This document shows, piece by piece, positions 34,710 to 43,209 of a stretch of 64,000 nucleotides of DNA. The notes beneath the pieces are model-generated. The model was not told the origin of the DNA. It did no database searches and was given only the letters and a program-made list of their open reading frames with translations. The DNA comes from Mesorhizobium sp. WSM4313 (GTDB lineage: Bacteria; Pseudomonadota; Alphaproteobacteria; Rhizobiales; Rhizobiaceae): the NCBI RefSeq assembly GCF_002294725.1, contig NZ_NSFT01000013.1:1-64000 (forward strand), written 5' to 3'. The first letter of the stretch is position 1. Every line of letters begins with the position of its first letter. The translations under genes and the position numbers were made by a program.

Positions 34710-35438
34710 CTAAATCTGGATTTCCTGTCGTCGCAGAGCTTTGACGATGGCATGCGAGACATTGGCTGCATCGAGCTTGCCTCGAATGTTGCGCTGATGG
34801 CTTTCAACTGTGTTCCTTGTGACGCCGAGGATGCAGGCGATGTCTTCGTTCGATTTGCCTTCGGCACTCCACTCCAGGAGTTCGCGCTCGCGCGGCGTCA
34901 AGGGCGCGGCCTCAACGCTCTGGCCGGATTCTTCCAGCCCTGACAGGCGTCGAAAGGTATGTACGCAAAGTGTCTCGATGAATGGCACGACGCTCGGCGC
35001 TATTTCAATTCGATCGCCCGCTGCCGTTACGACGCCTGGGCCCGCCAACGGCATGTGGACGGGAACGCAGAGACCTTGGCCCATTCCGAAGTCCGCCGCT
35101 TCATCCATCACCAGCTTTGCGCGCGCAAAAAGCTTTGCCGGCGGAAGTTCGTGCCACAGGAATGGCTTCGACGAATGCCGGCACTGCGCGACGCAGGGAT
35201 CATGCGAAAAGTAATCCTCTGACATGTAGCGAAGGTACCACTCGGGCGGCCAACCATCGACGAGGATCTCGCGCTTCCAGTCGGTGTCGTGCGGCACAGG
35301 CAGGCCGGTGATCAGAAAATAACGCAGGCCGTAACGCTCGATGGCAGAGCGGAACTCTTGGAGGATACCATCCACCGAGCACGCGGCATCGATCCTTGAA
35401 ATTGCTGCAAACAACCCGACAAGACTATCGATCTCCAT
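34710..35438 (-). CDS. LuxR-family quorum-sensing regulator
   Basis: A 242-residue LuxR/TraR-type regulator. The autoinducer-binding domain (about 1-165) carries the conserved ligand-pocket residues in GWPPEWYLRYMSEDYFSHDP. The C-terminal GerE-type HTH (about 175-240) includes LTPRERELLEW and VTRNTVESHQRNI. The ATG before EIDSLVG is used; the frame could extend ten codons upstream. The luxI gene next door carries a nonsense codon, so the receptor may listen to AHLs made elsewhere. I saw no clear lux box in either spacer. Target genes may include the conjugation or cargo genes. Confidence 0.85.
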   Translation of the reverse strand: MEIDSLVGLFAAISRIDAACSVDGILQEFRSAIERYGLRYFLITGLPVPHDTDWKREILVDGWPPEWYLRYMSEDYFSHDPCVAQCRHSSKPFLWHELPPAKLFARAKLVMDEAADFGMGQGLCVPVHMPLAGPGVVTAAGDRIEIAPSVVPFIETLCVHTFRRLSGLEESGQSVEAAPLTPRERELLEWSAEGKSNEDIACILGVTRNTVESHQRNIRGKLDAANVSHAIVKALRRQEIQI

Positions 35439-35606
35439 CGGCAGACCTCGACAAGAGTCAGGCCCCATCCCGGCCAGAAACTTACGATCACCGATGCGAT
35501 ATATTCAATGGGACTTGCGCCGAATGTACACTTCAGGAGTCAATTAGCTGGCGCAAAGATAAAGAAGCTGAAAGCCGGATCAATGCTACGTTAACAAGAT
35601 CGCGCT

Positions 35607-35873
35607 TCATTCCGCTGACTTTGGCGTCGTCTGCTTTGTCCCGCGGCCTGCTCGCCGGTTCGATGGAACGGCCGCGATCAACTCTTGCGGCTCGACATCC
35701 AAGGCCTTCGCCAGGATCTCGACTGTATCCAGCGTGGCGTTGCGCCGACCGGCCTCGACGCTGCTGATATAGGCTCGCGTGCGGCCCGAAACGAAAGACA
35801 ACTGCTCCTGAGAAAGTTTTCTTTCTCTCCGAAGCCGCTGCACGTTCAGACCAAAAACGCCGCGAAGTTTCAT
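35607..35873 (-). CDS. Small XRE-family repressor
   Basis: An 88-residue HTH protein. The Cro/C1-type domain fills residues 8-65: LRRERKLSQEQLSFVSGRTR is helix 1-2 and YISSVEAGRRNATLDTVEIL follows. The tail is basic. The ATG is chosen because the HTH begins a few residues later, although the frame is open much further upstream. Two palindromes of the GCACTATRGTGC type lie 23 and 38 bases upstream, which points to autoregulation. In Mesorhizobium ICEs a small XRE protein, QseC, controls the quorum-sensing antiactivator gene; this could be a relative, but that is inference. Confidence 0.75.
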   Translation of the reverse strand: MKLRGVFGLNVQRLRRERKLSQEQLSFVSGRTRAYISSVEAGRRNATLDTVEILAKALDVEPQELIAAVPSNRRAGRGTKQTTPKSAE

Positions 35874-35895
35874 CAAACAACGGATGCTACGACGC

Positions 35896-35922
35896 GCACT
35901 ATGGTGCGACACACTATAGTGC
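35896..35922. promoter_or_regulatory. Twin palindromic operators upstream of XRE gene
   Basis: GCACTATGGTGC (35896-35907) and ACACTATAGTGC (35911-35922) are near-identical palindromes with starts 15 bases apart, in the spacer between the XRE gene and the threonine-synthase-like gene. They could be bound by the XRE protein and control both directions. Confidence 0.55.
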
Positions 35923-36000
35923 ACATTCCGCATTGACAGCGGTGCTGTTGGCTGTTTGAAACAACCAGCGAATTCATCGTTTCCTGACACAGGAATAGCC

Positions 36001-37337
36001 ATGCCGAGCCGGCCGTTTCGCGACCTCGCGCACAACAGTTCCGTGCATTCCTTAGGCGAGATTAGCCGACCCGGAACGGAAGAAAGCCGGGTCCTGGAAT
36101 TCGTCTGCATCCGTTGCGGTGTCTCCTACCCCGCCGATATCACCATCGACTCCAAGGGTTGCGCGCGGTGTCGGGAGACCGCACCGGCAAATCTTCGGCC
36201 GGTTTATGCGGATCCTGCCGCTCATCCCTTGGAGAGCGCCACCCCCTCGCGCTCGCTATGGCGTTTTGCGCATATGCTCCCTTGCAATGCAGCGGATGCA
36301 GTGAGCCTTGGCGAGGGTTTGACACCGCTGCTTGCGGCGCCGCGCATCGGCGCGGTTCTCGGCGTGCCCAACCTCGCGATCAAGGACGAAGGCCGAAACC
36401 CGACATGGTCGCATAAGGACCGTTTCTCGACCGTCGCGGTTAGCGTGGCGCGCGCACGTGGCGCGACGACCGTCGCGACCGCGTCTTCTGGCAACGCCGG
36501 CGCTTCGCTGGCGGCCTACGCTCCAGAGCCGGGCTGAAGTGCGTCGTCACCACTTTCGCCGGGTCTGCCGGGGCGATGCTGGCGCAGATCCGAAAATATG
36601 GCGCGACGGTGCTGCCCCTGGTCAACAAAATGGACCGATGGTCCCTGTTGGAACAGGCGGCTGCCCGCTATGACTGGTTCATCGCCTCGCCCTATCACGG
36701 TCCGGTGGTGGGCAGCCATCCACTCGGCATCGAGGGCTACAAGACGATCGCCTACGAGATCATCGAGCAATCGGATGGCAGGGCGCCGGACTGGTGCGTC
36801 CTGCCGGTCTGCTATGGCGATGCGTTGTCCGGCGTATGGGGGGGCTTTTGCGAGTTGTACGCGCAAGGGACGATCACGCAGCTGCCCCGTCTCGTCGCCG
36901 CGGAGGTGCATGGGTCGTTGGCGGATGCGCTTTCCAGCGGCGCCGATGCCTTGAGTGAACGCAAGATGCTCTTCGACAGCCTTGCCGTATCGATCGGCAC
37001 GCCGCGCAGCACCTTTCAGGCTCTGAAGGCTCTGCGCGAATCCGGCGGGCACGCGGTCCCCGTCGACAATCACGGCCTAATCGCGATGCAGGAACGCCTT
37101 GCGCAGGATCAAGGGATCTTTGCCGAACTGGCGTCGGTCACACCGCTGATCGCAATATCCACGTTGAAGGCTCAAGGTATCATCGCAGCCACAGACCGCG
37201 TCGTGGCCGTTGTGACCGCCAGCGGTCTCAAGGACCTCGATCGGTCCACCGGATCGAACGAACACGATCAGATCTTCCAGACGACAGACGACGCCTGGCG
37301 CTGGCTGGACAAAAGCGGGTTGGATCTCGTCTCATAG
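36001..37337 (+). pseudogene. Threonine synthase-like PLP enzyme, frameshifted
   Basis: The two overlapping parts of one gene are in different frames. Part one (to the TGA at 36535) holds an N-terminal zinc ribbon (CIRCG...CARC), the PLP lysine in NPTWSHKDRFS and the phosphate loop ASSGNAGASLAAYA. Part two continues with AGLKCVVTTFAGSAGA and the rest of the fold-type II domain to LVS. The join is near 36521-36530, where one base has been lost. The frameshift removes the PLP domain's second half, so the product is probably inactive. Threonine synthase homologues normally act on O-phosphohomoserine, but paralogues use related O-phospho amino acids. Start ATG is chosen by its GGAA and family length. 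Confidence 0.75.
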
Positions 37338-38405
37338 ATTCTCAACCGCACCAATAGCCGATGGCACCGCGCTTGCTGCCTGGGATTTCAGCACATCGTC
37401 GAGACTGCGACGCAGCCAAAGAAAGCGGGTCCATTGCGTCTCTGCGGCCGGTGCGATTGTCGTCAGCGTCCTCGGCTCAGACGGTTGCTTGCAGGGCCAG
37501 CCAGGCAGGGTAGCCAGCCAGTCGTCATTGTAGACGGTCTCGGCGTGGCGATGGCCTTCGTCAGGCATGATGACCGCGACCTGTGCGTCCGGAAGGGTCT
37601 TTGCAACCCATTGCGCCACCAACGCGGCGGCGCCGCTGGTCGGCCCCATGAAGATGCCGTGCTCGCGCAGCAAACGGTGCGCGCTCAGATACGCCGGATA
37701 GGCGCCGACCCAATGAATCTCGTCGACAAGCTCATGCCTGACGTTTTTCGGCAGAACGCTGTTGCCCAGGCCCCGCAGCATGCGTTTGCCGACGGGCTGC
37801 CCGAACAGAATGCTGCAATGGGTATCGACGGCAAACACCGTCAGATGGGGAAAGACCGTTCGCAGAAAGGACGCGGTGCCGCATAGCGAGCCGCCAGTCC
37901 CGACGCAGCCGACCAGACAATCAACCTTTCCCATTGCCCGGATGAAAAGTTCAGCCAGCCGCGCATAGGCGAGCCAGTTTCCCGGACTGTCGTATTGGCG
38001 GGTCCAGAAGCCGTCCGGCTCCTTGGCCAGGATGTCCTGCAGGCGCTCAAGCCGGCCAGGCTGATTGCCGTCACCGCGCGGATCGTCAAGTGCAATGACC
38101 GTGGCGCCGATGCGCTCCAGTCGGGCTTTGTATTTGGCATCGATAAGCGTCGAAGCGGTGACGAGGGTAAGGCGATAGCCACGCGCGGCCGCGAGCAGCG
38201 CCACCGCCATGCCGAACGTGCCGGACGTCGTCTCGACGATGTGGGTGCCTGCCTTGAGTTCGCCATTCGACGCTGCCCGATCCAGAATGTAGCGGGCCGG
38301 CATCAGCTTCATCAATGGAAAAGCCGCCGCGACCAAATTTGGCGCCAGGCGAGCAAGGCGTGGGGTCTCGAGGTCCCTGAAATAGTCAACTGCGAGGGTT
38401 ACCAT
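37332..38405 (-). CDS. PLP-dependent cysteine synthase-family enzyme
   Basis: A 357-residue fold-type II PLP enzyme of the cysteine synthase/SbnA group. The PLP-binding lysine is probably in FPLMKLMPARYIL, the phosphate loop is ETTSGTFGMAVA, the glycine-rich cofactor loop is GCVGTGGSLCG, and the C-terminal serine site is GPTSGAAALV. Such enzymes eliminate or replace the beta-substituent of O-acetyl or O-phospho amino acids. It overlaps the end of the GHMP kinase gene by seven bases on the same strand, so it would act on the kinase product. The substrate, for example O-phosphothreonine or O-phosphoserine, is inferred from context. Confidence 0.8.
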   Translation of the reverse strand: MVTLAVDYFRDLETPRLARLAPNLVAAAFPLMKLMPARYILDRAASNGELKAGTHIVETTSGTFGMAVALLAAARGYRLTLVTASTLIDAKYKARLERIGATVIALDDPRGDGNQPGRLERLQDILAKEPDGFWTRQYDSPGNWLAYARLAELFIRAMGKVDCLVGCVGTGGSLCGTASFLRTVFPHLTVFAVDTHCSILFGQPVGKRMLRGLGNSVLPKNVRHELVDEIHWVGAYPAYLSAHRLLREHGIFMGPTSGAAALVAQWVAKTLPDAQVAVIMPDEGHRHAETVYNDDWLATLPGWPCKQPSEPRTLTTIAPAAETQWTRFLWLRRSLDDVLKSQAASAVPSAIGAVENL

Positions 38406-39337
38406 GTCCAGCCCTCCGCATTGACCAGATGGACCTCGACTTCCTTGAAGCCGGCGCGTCTTATCTGTTGTGCGACGAGAGCTGCCCGTCGCTTCAGATT
38501 CGATGCGAAAAGATCGAAAATCAGACCAAACAGCGAGCCGCTATGGGCGACTTGCACCCCGCACGCCCCGGCTCGCCTGGCGATTTCGGCGATCTCGTCG
38601 AAACCCTGTTTTGGCAAGTGCCGTTGACTGATCAAGGCACTGGCCGAGGCGGCACGTCCGAGAAGATTCGGATCCTGAAGGTAGACCGCCCGCGCTACCA
38701 GCGCCCGAAGCACGCCAAATTCCTGGATTTCGGCACTGTCGTAACGCGCCGGCGGCAGCTGCAATGTGTCGACCGGGACGCCGCCATTCGCCTTGAACCC
38801 GACCAGTAGCAGCGGCGGCAGCGAGCCGCGGAAATTCTCGATCACCGTGCCCTCGCGTTGCGCGAACAGGACCGCATGCTCATCGAAGGCGATCGCGTCG
38901 CTGGCGCGCTCGGCGGCAACGGCGAGACGCCCGATGCTCGAGGGCCGCAACTGGACCTTGAGGGCCGCGGCTACAGCGCGAATGGAAGCGACGACGTCCG
39001 CGGTCGATGAGCCGTAGCCGTGCCCCACGGGAATCGAGCTTTGAAGTGTCAGCACGCCACCGCCGGTTACCTTCAAGAAATCGAGCGTGAGCCGCGCCGC
39101 TGACGACGCCTTGACCTTATGATCAGGGTGGACAATGACCGCATCGCCGTCGGTTCTGGCAAAGGTGGCCTCGGACCTCAAACTGGCGACCGGCAGCGTG
39201 ACGAGCCCGCGATGAAGGCGCCCGCCATCATCCTTGAAGACGCCCTGGATGAGTTCGCCGTGATGCGCTATCGCCGCTCCCGTCCCGATCGAAGACCGCA
39301 GCGTTTCACGGCTCATAAAATCGCCGGCGCCAGCCAT
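38399..39337 (-). CDS. GHMP-family kinase, PduX-like (L-threonine kinase-like)
   Basis: A 312-residue small-molecule kinase of the GHMP superfamily. The substrate-entry motif GTGAAIAHHGELIQG and the ATP-binding motif PVGHGYGSSTADVVA match the PduX subgroup, whose characterised member phosphorylates L-threonine. The third GHMP motif is plausible at GVQVAHSGSLFGLIF. The next gene, overlapping by seven bases, is a PLP enzyme of the type that uses O-phospho amino acids, which supports a phosphorylated amino acid as product. Upstream lies the 2-oxoacid dehydrogenase gene, 132 bases away and read in the same direction. Confidence 0.75.
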   Translation of the reverse strand: MAGAGDFMSRETLRSSIGTGAAIAHHGELIQGVFKDDGGRLHRGLVTLPVASLRSEATFARTDGDAVIVHPDHKVKASSAARLTLDFLKVTGGGVLTLQSSIPVGHGYGSSTADVVASIRAVAAALKVQLRPSSIGRLAVAAERASDAIAFDEHAVLFAQREGTVIENFRGSLPPLLLVGFKANGGVPVDTLQLPPARYDSAEIQEFGVLRALVARAVYLQDPNLLGRAASASALISQRHLPKQGFDEIAEIARRAGACGVQVAHSGSLFGLIFDLFASNLKRRAALVAQQIRRAGFKEVEVHLVNAEGWTW

Positions 39338-39469
39338 TTTCAGCTCTCCCCCACGCTCTCTCGCAGCGGAGGAGGATGGCGCCGACGGCTGACACCCGCC
39401 CTCAAGGAATTCCGGTATTGACGGCTTCCTGTCGAACGAGCCAGCCGGGAGGCGATGTGGGATCGATCG

Positions 39470-41851
39470 TCAGGCGGCGGAGCCGAGGTGCCTCAGCGGC
39501 CGGCCAACCGAAACCGCTTGAGCCGCGGCCATAATACCTTGCGCGTCGATCCCGTAATGCCGGTAGAGATCCGCGATCGTGCCGGTCTGGCCGAAATGCT
39601 CGACGCCCAAAGCGCGTGTACGGTGGCCATGGACCGACCCCAGCCAAGCGAGCGTCGCGGGGTGCCCGTCCAAGACCGTAACGATGGCGCAGGAAGCCGG
39701 AAGGCCGGCCAGAAGGCGCTCGACATGACTTGAGGCGCGCGGATGGCCGTATTGGCGCGCCCGGGCCGCGGCTGACCAGCCGGCGTTCAGCCGATCGGCC
39801 GAGGTCACGGCCAGAAGCCCGACATCGCGCCGATCGCCGGCCATCAAGCCCAGCGCCTGTACCGCTTCCGGCGCGACTGCCCCGCAATAAGCTATCACCA
39901 GGTCGGCGTTCGGGCCGGGCGGGCGCAGCCAGTAGGCGCCATCGACGATGTCGCGCGCCAGCTTGCTTTCCATCGGGCGTGTCGGCTGCTCGATCGAGCG
40001 CGTCGAGAGCCTCAGGTAGACCGAACCCCCGGTTTGATCACGCAGCCAGGTATGGTCGTCAGGCTCGGCTTCGCCGTTACGCTGCATATAGTCGAATGCC
40101 CAACGCAGGATGACTGCCAGTTCATCGACATAGGCCGGCTCGAACGTCGCCAGACCGTCCTGCGCCATGCCGATCAGCGGCGTGGCGATCGACTGATGCG
40201 CTCCGCCTTCGGGAGCCAGCGTCACGCCGGAGGGAGTCGCCGCCAGGATAAAGCGGGCGTCCTGGTAACAGGCATAATTGAGCGCATCGAGGCCGCGCTC
40301 GATGAAGGGATCGTAAAGCGTGCCGACCGGAAGCAGGCGCTCGCCGTGGAGCGAGTGCGACAGGCCGAGCGCCGAAAGCATCGTGAAAAGGTTCATCTCG
40401 GAGATGCCCAGCTCGATATGCTGTCCGGACGGCGCAAACGTCCAGTTGAAGGTGGAGGGGATGCGCTCCTCGCGGAAAATGTCCGCCTGATCGCCGCGCG
40501 CGAACAGACCCCGCTTGTTTACCCAGGCGCCGAGATTGGTGGAGACGGTGACGTCGGGGGATGTCGTGACGACACGGCTTGCAAAATCGCTGTCCGACTT
40601 TGCGATCTCGTGCATCAAAAGCCCGAAACCTTGTTGTGTCGACATGGACGGCTGAGCGCCGAAGCTGATGCGCGCTGGCACCGGAATAGCTGTGGCTTTG
40701 TGACGACGCGGGGCTGCCTGCGCGAAAGGCGACGACGCGAGGAAGGATCGTATCGCAGCCTCGTCGTAGGCGAGGCCCTCGAACATGTCCCATTCGCGGC
40801 CCTCGCGCACTCCCATACCTTGCCGCAGGGCTTCGACTTGCGCCGGTGTCATCAATCCGGCGTGGTTGTCTTTGTGGCCGGCGAGCGGCAGGCCGAAGCC
40901 CTTGATCGTATAGGCGATGAAGCAGGTCGGGCGATCATGCCCGCGCGCTTCTTCGAAGGCATCGATGATGGTCTCAAGATCGTGGCCGCCGAGGTTTGCC
41001 ATCAATACGGCAAGCTCATCGTCGCTGCGCTTCTCGATCAGGCGGCTGACCGGTCCCTGATCGCCGAGATCGTCCAGCAGGCGCCTGCGCCATGCAGCGC
41101 CGCCCTGGAAGGTCAGCGCGGAATAGAGCTGATTGGGACATGCGTCGATCCAGGCCCGCAGCTTTTCGCCGCCCTCCTCCTCGAAGGCGGCCTGTTGCAA
41201 TGTCCCGTGTTTGAGGATCACCACATCCCAGCCGAAGTTGCGAAAGATGGTTTCGAAACGCTGCCACAGGCCTTCGCGCACCACCGCGTCCAGGCTCTGC
41301 CTGTTGTAGTCGACGATCCACCAGGTGTTGCGCAGGCCGTGCTTCCAGCCCTCGAGAAGCGCCTCGAAGATATTGCCTTCATCCATTTCGGCGTCGCCGA
41401 GCAGAGCGACCATCCGGCCTTCCGGCTGATCGGTCTTCCACCCTTTTGCGCTGACATAATCTTGGACCAGGGAGGAGAACAGGCTCTGCGCGACTCCCAG
41501 TCCAACCGACCCGGTCGAGAAATCGACATCGTCGATATCCTTGGTTCGGGACGGATAGGACTGCGCGCCGCGATAGCCACGAAAATTCTGCAGCTGCTCG
41601 AGCGTCTGCTTGCCGAACAAATACTGGATGGCATGGAAAACCGGGCTGGCATGCGGCTTGACGGCGACGCGGTCCTGCGGCCTCAGGATCTTGAAGTAGA
41701 GCGCCGTCATCAAGGTCGAGGCGGACGCCGAAGACGCCTGGTGGCCGCCGACCTTGAGGCCGTCCGTCGACTCGCGAAGATGATTGGCGTGATGGATCAT
41801 CCAGACGGCCAGCCAGAGGACCTTGCGCTCAACCTCGGAAAGGATCGTCAT
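39470..41851 (-). CDS. AceE/MdeB-like 2-oxoacid dehydrogenase E1 component
   Basis: A 793-residue thiamine-diphosphate enzyme of the homodimeric pyruvate dehydrogenase E1 (AceE) family. The ThDP motif is GDAEMDEGN and later NRQSLD, the pyrimidine-domain signature is QHIELGISEMNLF, and the transketolase C-terminal domain is present. The protein is shorter than E. coli AceE (about 887) but all three domains are there. The divergent gene is an Lrp-type regulator, as in the Pseudomonas mdeR-mdeB arrangement, where the E1 acts on 2-oxobutyrate formed from methionine. By context the substrate here may be 2-oxobutyrate. No E2 or E3 gene is in the window. A long antisense frame is a shadow. Confidence 0.8.
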   Translation of the reverse strand: MTILSEVERKVLWLAVWMIHHANHLRESTDGLKVGGHQASSASASTLMTALYFKILRPQDRVAVKPHASPVFHAIQYLFGKQTLEQLQNFRGYRGAQSYPSRTKDIDDVDFSTGSVGLGVAQSLFSSLVQDYVSAKGWKTDQPEGRMVALLGDAEMDEGNIFEALLEGWKHGLRNTWWIVDYNRQSLDAVVREGLWQRFETIFRNFGWDVVILKHGTLQQAAFEEEGGEKLRAWIDACPNQLYSALTFQGGAAWRRRLLDDLGDQGPVSRLIEKRSDDELAVLMANLGGHDLETIIDAFEEARGHDRPTCFIAYTIKGFGLPLAGHKDNHAGLMTPAQVEALRQGMGVREGREWDMFEGLAYDEAAIRSFLASSPFAQAAPRRHKATAIPVPARISFGAQPSMSTQQGFGLLMHEIAKSDSDFASRVVTTSPDVTVSTNLGAWVNKRGLFARGDQADIFREERIPSTFNWTFAPSGQHIELGISEMNLFTMLSALGLSHSLHGERLLPVGTLYDPFIERGLDALNYACYQDARFILAATPSGVTLAPEGGAHQSIATPLIGMAQDGLATFEPAYVDELAVILRWAFDYMQRNGEAEPDDHTWLRDQTGGSVYLRLSTRSIEQPTRPMESKLARDIVDGAYWLRPPGPNADLVIAYCGAVAPEAVQALGLMAGDRRDVGLLAVTSADRLNAGWSAAARARQYGHPRASSHVERLLAGLPASCAIVTVLDGHPATLAWLGSVHGHRTRALGVEHFGQTGTIADLYRHYGIDAQGIMAAAQAVSVGRPLRHLGSAA

Positions 41852-41935
41852 CGTCGGCTCTTGTGAAATCGCGCCTCAACGATACCTGCGTCGATCTTCC
41901 GAATGTGGCTATTCTTGCACAAAGCGATCGATGAT

Positions 41936-41954
41936 ATTGGCTGATCCAGCCAAT
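41936..41954. promoter_or_regulatory. Palindrome in E1/Lrp divergent spacer
   Basis: ATTGGCTG-ATC-CAGCCAAT is a perfect inverted repeat of eight bases with a three-base spacer, positioned just before the Lrp start and within the shared promoter region. It is a candidate binding site of the Lrp protein, controlling both genes. Confidence 0.45.
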
Positions 41955-41977
41955 TGCGGCCCACCGATGAGGGAAAC

Positions 41978-42445
41978 ATGCCAAATCCGGCGCTTGACGC
42001 AATCGACCTGAAGATCATCGCCGCGCTGCAGAAGAACGCCAAGGCGACTTCGAACGATCTCGCCGAAGCCGTCGGACTTTCGCCCTCCCCTTGCGCGCGG
42101 CGCGTCAGGCTCCTGGAGAACGCCGGCGTCATCAAGGGCTACACCGTGGTCGTCGACCAGAAGAAGCTCGGCCTGCCGATCAGCGCTTTCGCATCGATCA
42201 AGCTTGAAAGGCAACGCGAGGACGATCTCGACCGGTTCTCGCAAGCCGTGCTTCGCTGGCCGGAGGTGGTCGACTGTTATCTGATGACCGGCCAGCGCGA
42301 CTACCTGATGCGCATCGTGGTGCGCGACCTCGAGGCCTATGAGCGGTTCATCAAGGACAAGCTGACGCGGCTGGACAATATCGCTTCGATCGAAAGCAGT
42401 TTCGCCCTGGGCCAGGTCAAGCGCTCGGAAGTCCTGCCCATATGA
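41978..42445 (+). CDS. Lrp/AsnC-family regulator (MdeR-like)
   Basis: A 155-residue feast/famine regulator. The N-terminal HTH includes LDAIDLKIIAALQKNAKATS with recognition helix LSPSPCARRVRLLE, and the C-terminal RAM domain spans residues 70-150 with DCYLMTGQRDYLMRIVV as the ligand-binding region. GAGGGAA precedes the ATG. It diverges from the E1 gene, as mdeR does from mdeAB in Pseudomonas putida. It would sense an amino acid and activate the catabolic genes. The inducer is unknown; threonine, methionine or their products would fit the neighbours. Confidence 0.85.
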   Translation: MPNPALDAIDLKIIAALQKNAKATSNDLAEAVGLSPSPCARRVRLLENAGVIKGYTVVVDQKKLGLPISAFASIKLERQREDDLDRFSQAVLRWPEVVDCYLMTGQRDYLMRIVVRDLEAYERFIKDKLTRLDNIASIESSFALGQVKRSEVLPI

Positions 42446-42523
42446 TCGCGCGAGTATTCTGGGACGCCCATCGCGGCGGCAGCCGGTCTGCGTGCCCTTG
42501 CGCTGATCGAGGGCAGATGCGCC

Positions 42524-42961
42524 TCAAGATCGGCCGTCCCTGGCCGCGTCCTCGATCAATTTCGCCAGCAAGTGGCGGAATCTTTGGTCAGACTTATCCG
42601 CGATGCTTCCTATATCTTCCGCCACCATGCCGGGTGCAGAAACTGACGCCTCCCCACTTATTGAAACGCTGACCCTGAACGCCCTTGCGTGGCTTTTCTC
42701 GCCTGCTCCGTTCCGGTAAATTCGGAATTCAACAGACGGCGCAATGGCGCTAGCCTCGCGGCGCGGCATGGGGTTTACATCGATGGTCACCTCTCCCGCC
42801 ACCTCTGCCTTGGCCGCTTCCAACGACGCAACGACGACCTCCGTTAGCCAAGCTCTGGCTTGGGCGCCAAAGTCCACCTTTGGGGTATTCCCATCCGCTC
42901 TCTCGTCCTGCCGATGGTGAGCTTTCTTTCCCCGCTCAAGGGCATCTTTGAACTTGGACAT
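42524..42961 (-). CDS. Conserved-looking hypothetical protein
   Basis: A 145-residue soluble protein starting MSKFKDALERGKKAHHRQDE, with a charged N-terminal helix and a mixed alpha/beta body containing EVTIDVNPMPRRE, VEFRIYRNGAGE and a C-terminal helix. No membrane segment or known motif is seen. GGAGG lies nine bases before the chosen ATG; the frame is open further upstream but loses codon quality. It lies between the Lrp regulator and LigD with no overlaps. I do not recognise a function. Confidence 0.6.
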   Translation of the reverse strand: MSKFKDALERGKKAHHRQDERADGNTPKVDFGAQARAWLTEVVVASLEAAKAEVAGEVTIDVNPMPRREASAIAPSVEFRIYRNGAGEKSHARAFRVSVSISGEASVSAPGMVAEDIGSIADKSDQRFRHLLAKLIEDAARDGRS

Positions 42962-43209
42962 TGTGGGGGCCTCCGACTGGTCAGCACATGAGGATGCGGC
43001 AGATCGGCCGCAACTCTTCAATTTAAAGAACGCACGCAATCCTGGGATGTTGCGCCTAGACGAAATTGGTGCTTTGGCCACGCATACCTGATGGCGCTCC
43101 CCAGGCTCGCTTACTGAGTGCAAGGCTGGACTCCGGTTCTGATGGCCTTTCGCAAGCGCACGTCGGCATCGAAGTGGGCGGAGGTCTTAAAGTGATTTGG
43201 GCCGCGTGG

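Noticed and set aside
40034..41866. Plus-strand open frame of 610 codons opposite the E1 gene
   Set aside because: It mirrors the AceE-like gene codon by codon; no domain or ribosome-binding site.
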